A stretch of 64,000 nucleotides of DNA. Origin: Desulfosarcina sp. BuS5. Lineage in GTDB: Bacteria > Desulfobacterota > Desulfobacteria > Desulfobacterales > BuS5. Below the pieces are notes generated by a model, which saw only the letters and a list, made by a program, of their open reading frames with translations, had not been told where the DNA came from and did no database searches. Made by a program: the position numbers and the translations under genes. Each line of letters begins with the position of its first letter. The first letter of the stretch is position 1. The stretch is taken from NCBI RefSeq assembly GCF_028752835.1, contig NZ_CP087952.1:2912501-2976500 (forward strand), read 5' to 3'. Below, piece after piece: positions 59,509-64,000 of this stretch.

Positions 59509-61768
59509 GTAGGAGCATCGGTTACCCGACGCCCCCCCTACAGACCCGTACGTGAAGATTTCCCTCATACGGTTCCTCGGTTCAAATCCTTTTTACCGGA
59601 TTATCAACCAAACAGGCGACACCCCGTTTGGCGTATAACTTTGCAGCCCTTACGGCATCAAATATTATGGACTATTCTGGGTAATGGCAGTGGGTATGTT
59701 GTGCGCAAGTCCTCGAACATTACTTCGCCCTTGTGACTTCTTCGGCTTAACCATCGACGCCATGCTTTCTCAGTATATTCAAACACAACTTCCAGCACTT
59801 TGTAGTTACTTATTACTCCAAAGTACTGGTAAAAACCTCGCAGTTTACTGCAAAGAATCTCATACTGCTCGGCCATTGGCTTATGACGGTTATCCTTGCA
59901 CCATATCCATATTCTCTTCATAAAACGGCTTGAACGCTTTCTTGCCGTCTTTTTCTTTATTACCATGTACCCTTTTAATGATTTTGACCGGTAAAATGTA
60001 AACCCTAAAAATCAAACGTCCCGTTTCCCTTTCCGCTAATGCGTTTGGAAAATCGAATCAGTTTTGTCTTTTCCGGGTGAAGTGACAGCTCGAACTGTTC
60101 GAACCGCCTGGGTAATACATCCATGACACGCAATGCGTCTTTTCATACTCGAACCCGAGGATGAAATCATCCGCCCAGCGTATGATGGAGCATCTCCCTT
60201 TCATCCGGGGGATCACTTCTTTCACGTACCAGTCATCTAAAACATAATGAAGAAAGATATTACTGAGCACAGGGGAAATTACTCCTCCCTGTGGAGTGCC
60301 CGTTTCAGAGTACGTCAGGTTGCCTTCCTCCATTACGCCTGCATTCAACCACTTCCCTATCAGGCGAATCATTCCGCCGTCACTTACTCTCCGACGTATC
60401 ATGTCTTTAAGTAACTCGTGATTAATATTGTCAAATAGTCCTGTAATATCTGCGCTTACTATCCAGCTGATATTCTGCTTCAAGCATTGCTCACGTAAAT
60501 CTTTGATTGCCATGTGTTGGCTCCGACCTTTTCTGAATGCATGGGAAAAATTGTAAAAATTCCTGTCAAATATGACATTCAATATGGCTGCTGCTGCTTT
60601 CTGGACAATTTTATCCTCAAGTACAGGTATGCCAATTGGACGCTTTTCCCCTCCTTCCTTGTCTATCCAGATACGCTTTACAGGAGACGCAACGTACTGT
60701 CCTCTCCGCAGTCGTTCATACAGATTATAGAGGTTTTGATCAAGATTTTCGGCATACTCCTTTGCCGTAACCTTGTCCACTCCTGCAGATTCGCTTTTCC
60801 GAATTTTACGAAAGGATTGTTTCAGTAAATCAAAGTCTATCCGATGGACTACTGATGTAAATACCAGTTCATGATTATTTTGAGCAAGCAGCTCGATTTT
60901 GATAAGGGATGACCCACCTGTTAACACCGGTGGTTGTCCCCATTCTATCGGTCTGGAATTGCAAGCGACCGTTCTTGCAATTTCTCGGCTTTTTGTTGAT
61001 ATGGTTTGTGACCTCTGTGTATCTCCCATAATTCCTGCCAAAAAAACGTTATACCCTGCTTCACCTTCCCTGCAGTGGGTCGCTTGGGCATCACTTCCCC
61101 ACCTTTCCGATCAAGATAGTTCAATTCTTAATCATCGGTACTATGATCTGCTAAGACTTCCGAATGTTTATCTCAGGTTCGTTCGCTCTTCGCTATCCTC
61201 CCCTGATACCTTGTATCGCCCGTCTTTTAATGTTTGTGTTTCTGCCAATGGCAGACTCGTTGCAAGGCGGGACATTCCTATGCAACGCCGGGATTTCGCT
61301 TGCGCTGGATTTCCTGTTACCGTTCTTTTTACCCAAGGAAACATCCGGGTCTCCCAAGTTCCCGAGCTACCCCTTTGAGTACATGCCCTGGTCTAAGACC
61401 CCGGTGGTGTCCTGAATACTTGCCTTAGCATATTCAGGACTGCTGCCTTCCGCTGTCTCCAAAGCGTCGGCTTTTTCCTGCAAGCAGGATTATCACAATG
61501 ACCACAACCATACATTTTTCGGGGCTCAATACAGAGCCTGCAATCTTGCTCCGTCCAGCTCCAGACTCCCGTTACCGGGTTTACCTGTGGACTTCGCTAC
61601 TGACCTGCTGGTTAGTCTTTAGTCAGGTGGGACTATCTTAACATCAATGCCAGAGCAAGCCCTGCAGAGATGAAGGAAACAAACCGTTTCCCGAGCACCC
61701 ACTTGGTAACAATATCGAGTTTCAAAGACCTTGTGTCTTATCCCAACGATTCGGATTTATCTTGGCAC
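59509..61768 (-). mobile_element. Group IIC intron, copy 3
   Basis: About 2,260 bases, the same element as copies 1 and 2 with three single-base losses in homopolymers: an A run near 60007, a T run near 60143 and an A run near 61043. RNA parts outside the gene look intact, including the domain V-like hairpin near 59541-59577. It could still splice if helped by protein from another copy. Confidence 0.88.
59658..61091 (-). pseudogene. ltrA: Group II intron reverse transcriptase/maturase, copy 3, frameshifted
   Basis: The same gene as in copies 1 and 2, broken by three one-base deletions in homopolymers. They shift the frame after the first dozen or so codons, after WADDFILGFEYEK (ending the 60058-61041 frame) and again before the domain X part, which remains as 59658-59966. 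If the deletions are genuine it is inactive; if they are base-calling errors it is a third intact copy. Confidence 0.85.
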
Positions 61769-61794
61769 GAGCAGTGATTTGTTATATGCCGTAA

Positions 61795-62217
61795 TTATTT
61801 TGAAATACCGATTTTTTTCAAAAAACTTCCGATTGATGTAAATCCATTATGATCCTTGAGATTATAAGGATTGATCTTGTATTGTTCTTGATTTTCGGAA
61901 TAGCTTAATGAGCCATCAGATATTTGATTTAAAATTTCTCTTTTAGAAAGAACCCAACCAGATTTTTCTGACAATAGTGCAACGAAAAAATAATTGCCTC
62001 TTTTTTCTGTTAATGTATTGAAAAGATCAAAAAACTTTTTACCAAATCCCCAAAATGGTCGATTGCTACGACTTATTTTAATGATTAGAAATTTATTTTT
62101 GTCTATAAGGAAATAGTTGCGCCGTTTGAACAATCCATGAAATTCTGAATAATCGAAAACAGTTTTTAAATCAGTAGCACCTATCTGGTTTGCAAAATCT
62201 AAAACTTCATTTCCCAT
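61795..62217 (-). CDS. Cassette-encoded protein of unknown function
   Basis: Protein of 140 residues, unrecognised. It begins MGNEVLDFANQIGATDLKTV and has a beta-rich middle (NYFLIDKNKFLIIKISRS, then GNYFFVALLSEKSGWVLSKRE), and a basic end. The alternation of strand-like stretches with FLIIKISR is vaguely reminiscent of nuclease-fold proteins but no motif supports that. GGAGAACTGGTC precedes the start. It is followed 5 bases later by the attC core, so it is a normal cassette gene in the minus orientation. Confidence 0.7.
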   Translation of the reverse strand: MGNEVLDFANQIGATDLKTVFDYSEFHGLFKRRNYFLIDKNKFLIIKISRSNRPFWGFGKKFFDLFNTLTEKRGNYFFVALLSEKSGWVLSKREILNQISDGSLSYSENQEQYKINPYNLKDHNGFTSIGSFLKKIGISK

Positions 62218-62540
62218 GACCAGTTCTCCATTTTATTGTTGCATATACGTAAAGCTGAGTGGCAGGGCAGCGATAACCCAAAAACCATGATAAAGGTAAA
62301 AACTACCGGTCAAATACTGTCTTTCGAAAAGCGGCATGACCTGCCCTGTCCATCTCAAGCGCCTGGTTCTACACTGCATATCCATAACTTCGTTACTGTC
62401 TATCAGCCAATATGTGCATACGTAATATGTTGAGACTACTACATAATCCGCGATTGCTATTTATGGCCAGAACGGAAACTTTTGCTACAGACCTCGGAAA
62501 AAAATAGCATTTTAAGCATAATTTTTTGGACACTTTCCTT

Positions 62541-63998
62541 TTAAATAGGTGACGAACCAACTTCAATCTGTAATATTTTTCCAATCGGAATATAGGCGCT
62601 TAATGCATTCAATCTTTTACAAAATTGTTCCTGCGCTTTTCGGCGGCTTGGTTGTTGAAGAGGCTCCAATCGGACAACCACTCTGTCTGCTTCAGATTTG
62701 ATCCATCCATGAGACTGAGTGATGGCATAAAACAAGTCCACATATTCATTTTCATTCGGGTAATGACACAATAACCAGTCAGTCATATCCTTACGCGCAT
62801 TCCATAATGAAGCTGTAACAAAATCAAAAAGATTTTTTCCTTCATTATCAATCTTCTTAAAGGAATTATAATCCTCAAGAGTAGAAACATCCACCTTTTC
62901 AGGCAGTTGTTTTTTCTCATTGAGGAGCTTTGTGAGCTCTGCCTCTAACTGGCTTATTCCTGATTCTAAACAGGCTTTCAAGCTGTTTTCGCGCCTTGAG
63001 CCATCTTTGTTTAAAACTTCCTTAGTCCTTGAATTTTTTTATGCTTTTTATCAAGCTTTTTACGTACGGTCTTAATTTCTTTCTCAATGGATTTGATAGC
63101 AGGATTTGCTATAAGCTGTTTATCGCTATCTAATGTTTTAAAGCCGGGGTGATAATGAAAAGGGTGCCTGTCATGGAGGTGTTTAAATGTATTTTCAGAG
63201 GCACCCCAGCGGTTCAATATAGCTTGTGCGCATTGAAGAGTAGTTATAGGTCTGCCGTCATCCCATGCAAGACAGCATGTCCGACGGTTGCTGGTCTGAT
63301 TCCAAAGATAAATTTTCCTGAGTTCAAAGGTTTTAGTTTTACCATTTTCCTCCAGGGTGAAGGTCTTTTCACCCTCGAAAATGCGGTATTTTTTGTTGTT
63401 CATCTCAAAGGATTCGTTAAAACAATCATCATCTAACTCCTTGAGTTTTTTTGAATCAACGTGTTTTTCCCAAGTAACAAAGGGAATTTTATCTTCAATA
63501 AGAGAGTTAAAAAATGGAGCGCCATACCCTTCTCTGTCAAAGACCATGATGGGAGGCTCTGTAAGTTCCTTGGCCCATTTTTTTTTTCAGTTCGACAATA
63601 TGAGTTTTAAGATCGCCTTTTCCTTCTTGAATCTGAAAATCAACAATACGACCACTTTCATCGCATGTAACTATATTTGTTTGTCCCGGCATCATCATTT
63701 TGCGCTGTGTATTAAAGGCAAGATGAATTTTTCGTCTGCCTGTGTATGGAAGCAGATGCCCATCTGCAAACCATATACAGGTACTGACCAATCCGCCTAA
63801 AAGCTGTTGCTTAAAAAATAATTTACAAAGAGATGTGGAAAATCGTAAATTACAAGCTGCATAGAACCATTGCCAAACATCTCTTTTTGGAGGCAATTTA
63901 TTGAGGCCCAAAATAAGCCCCGCTTCTTTCTGGTTAATATTTTTCAGTTGTTCTATGGATTTGATATTATTGGCGACCATCAACAAAAAAACTAAAAA
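62541..63998 (-). pseudogene. Transposase, cut into three frames, runs past the window edge
   Basis: Three minus-strand frames, 63537 to the edge, 63011-63547 and 62541-62981, join into one DDE-type transposase-like protein of at least 475 residues (WFADGHLLPY and PPIMVFDREGYG as candidate acidic positions; the later part is a helical region with LEPLQQP). The first break is at an A10 run near 63580: removing one A gives KKKWAKELTEPPIMVFD. The second is at an A7 run near 63040: adding one A gives KKNSRTKEVLNKDGSRREN. The N-terminus is outside the window. Family not assigned. The stretch 62218-62540 holds nothing recognised. Confidence 0.7.
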
Positions 63999-64000
63999 TA

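Larger units (their letters stand above)
59393..61789 (-). other. attC-like site 5, interrupted by intron 3
   Basis: Minus-strand cores GGCATATAAC (61781-61790) and GTTATAC (59393-59399) flank intron 3 and a 109-base 3' half nearly identical to that of site 3. It begins 5 bases after the stop of the 140-residue protein gene, and the next cassette (Fic) starts right after the 3' core. Confidence 0.65.

Noticed and set aside
51509-61768. Retron or diversity-generating retroelement
   Set aside because: The RT has a maturase domain X and lies within sequence with group II domain V; no msr/msd or template/variable repeats were seen.
62260-62360. Inverted repeat GCAGGGCAG...CTGCCCTG upstream of the 140-residue cassette gene as another attC
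   Set aside because: The arms pair but neither an RYYYAAC nor a GTTRRRY core sits at the outer ends in the right places.

Overview
The window looks like the chromosome of an anaerobic, probably sulfate-reducing Desulfobacterota (deltaproteobacterial) bacterium. The evidence is gene content and order: an F1 ATP synthase operon with separate b and b' subunits but no a or c subunit, mreBCD-mrdA-rodA followed by a bactofilin, zapB-zapA-6S RNA-rny, and a CoA-thioester catabolic operon of the kind used for alicyclic and aromatic acids. This placement is inference from family knowledge; no database search was possible.

Region 1 (1-27200) is core genome, mostly on the minus strand. It holds a 16S rRNA gene behind three tandem 86-bp promoter repeats, tyrS, rny, 6S RNA, zapA, a zapB-like gene, a glmU-like gene, the atp operon, bactofilin, rodA, mrdA, mreD, mreC and mreB. 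Two cell-wall hydrolase or peptidase genes, an SPFH/NfeD pair, DUF4126, tatD, a phosphohexomutase and uppP follow. A family of roughly 110-bp hairpin-forming intergenic repeats is scattered through it, in two copies with a second palindrome nested at the same internal point.

Region 2 (27200-40800) is accessory catabolism. A broken PagL-like gene and a CaiB-type CoA-transferase remnant sit beside two MITE-like elements. An FCD-type GntR regulator, with a palindromic operator inside its own promoter, precedes a plus-strand series: two acyl-CoA dehydrogenases, a BadI/MenB-type ring-cleaving hydrolase, a BadH-like dehydrogenase, a DUF35 protein plus thiolase, an iron-sulfur flavoprotein, a Na+-pumping decarboxylase beta subunit, a thioesterase, a MaoC hydratase, a FabG-like dehydrogenase and a fused glutaconate CoA-transferase-like protein. 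Together these suggest anaerobic ring opening to a dicarboxylyl-CoA and onward oxidation through glutaryl-CoA and glutaconyl-CoA.

Region 3 (40800-51260) has an acylphosphatase, HU, ftsY, smc (split by one apparent homopolymer frameshift), an integron integrase, a PiT-type phosphate transporter flanked by remnants of Y1 transposases, and a TIGR02757-family gene.

Region 4 (51260-64000) is a mobile region that reads as an integron cassette array on the minus strand. It has five attC-like sites, three of them interrupted by nearly identical group IIC introns of about 2.26 kb. Cassettes carry a ParE-type toxin and its antitoxin, a Fic protein, an unknown 140-residue protein, and two copies of an unrecognised repeated cassette. 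The array points toward the integrase at 46.4-47.4 kb rather than away from it, so the two do not form a standard integron. A frameshifted transposase runs to the right edge of the window.

Single-base homopolymer differences break or distinguish several genes (smc, pagL-like, the transposase, intron copy 3). That pattern suggests either sequencing error or real slippage, and every 'pseudogene' call here should be read with it in mind.
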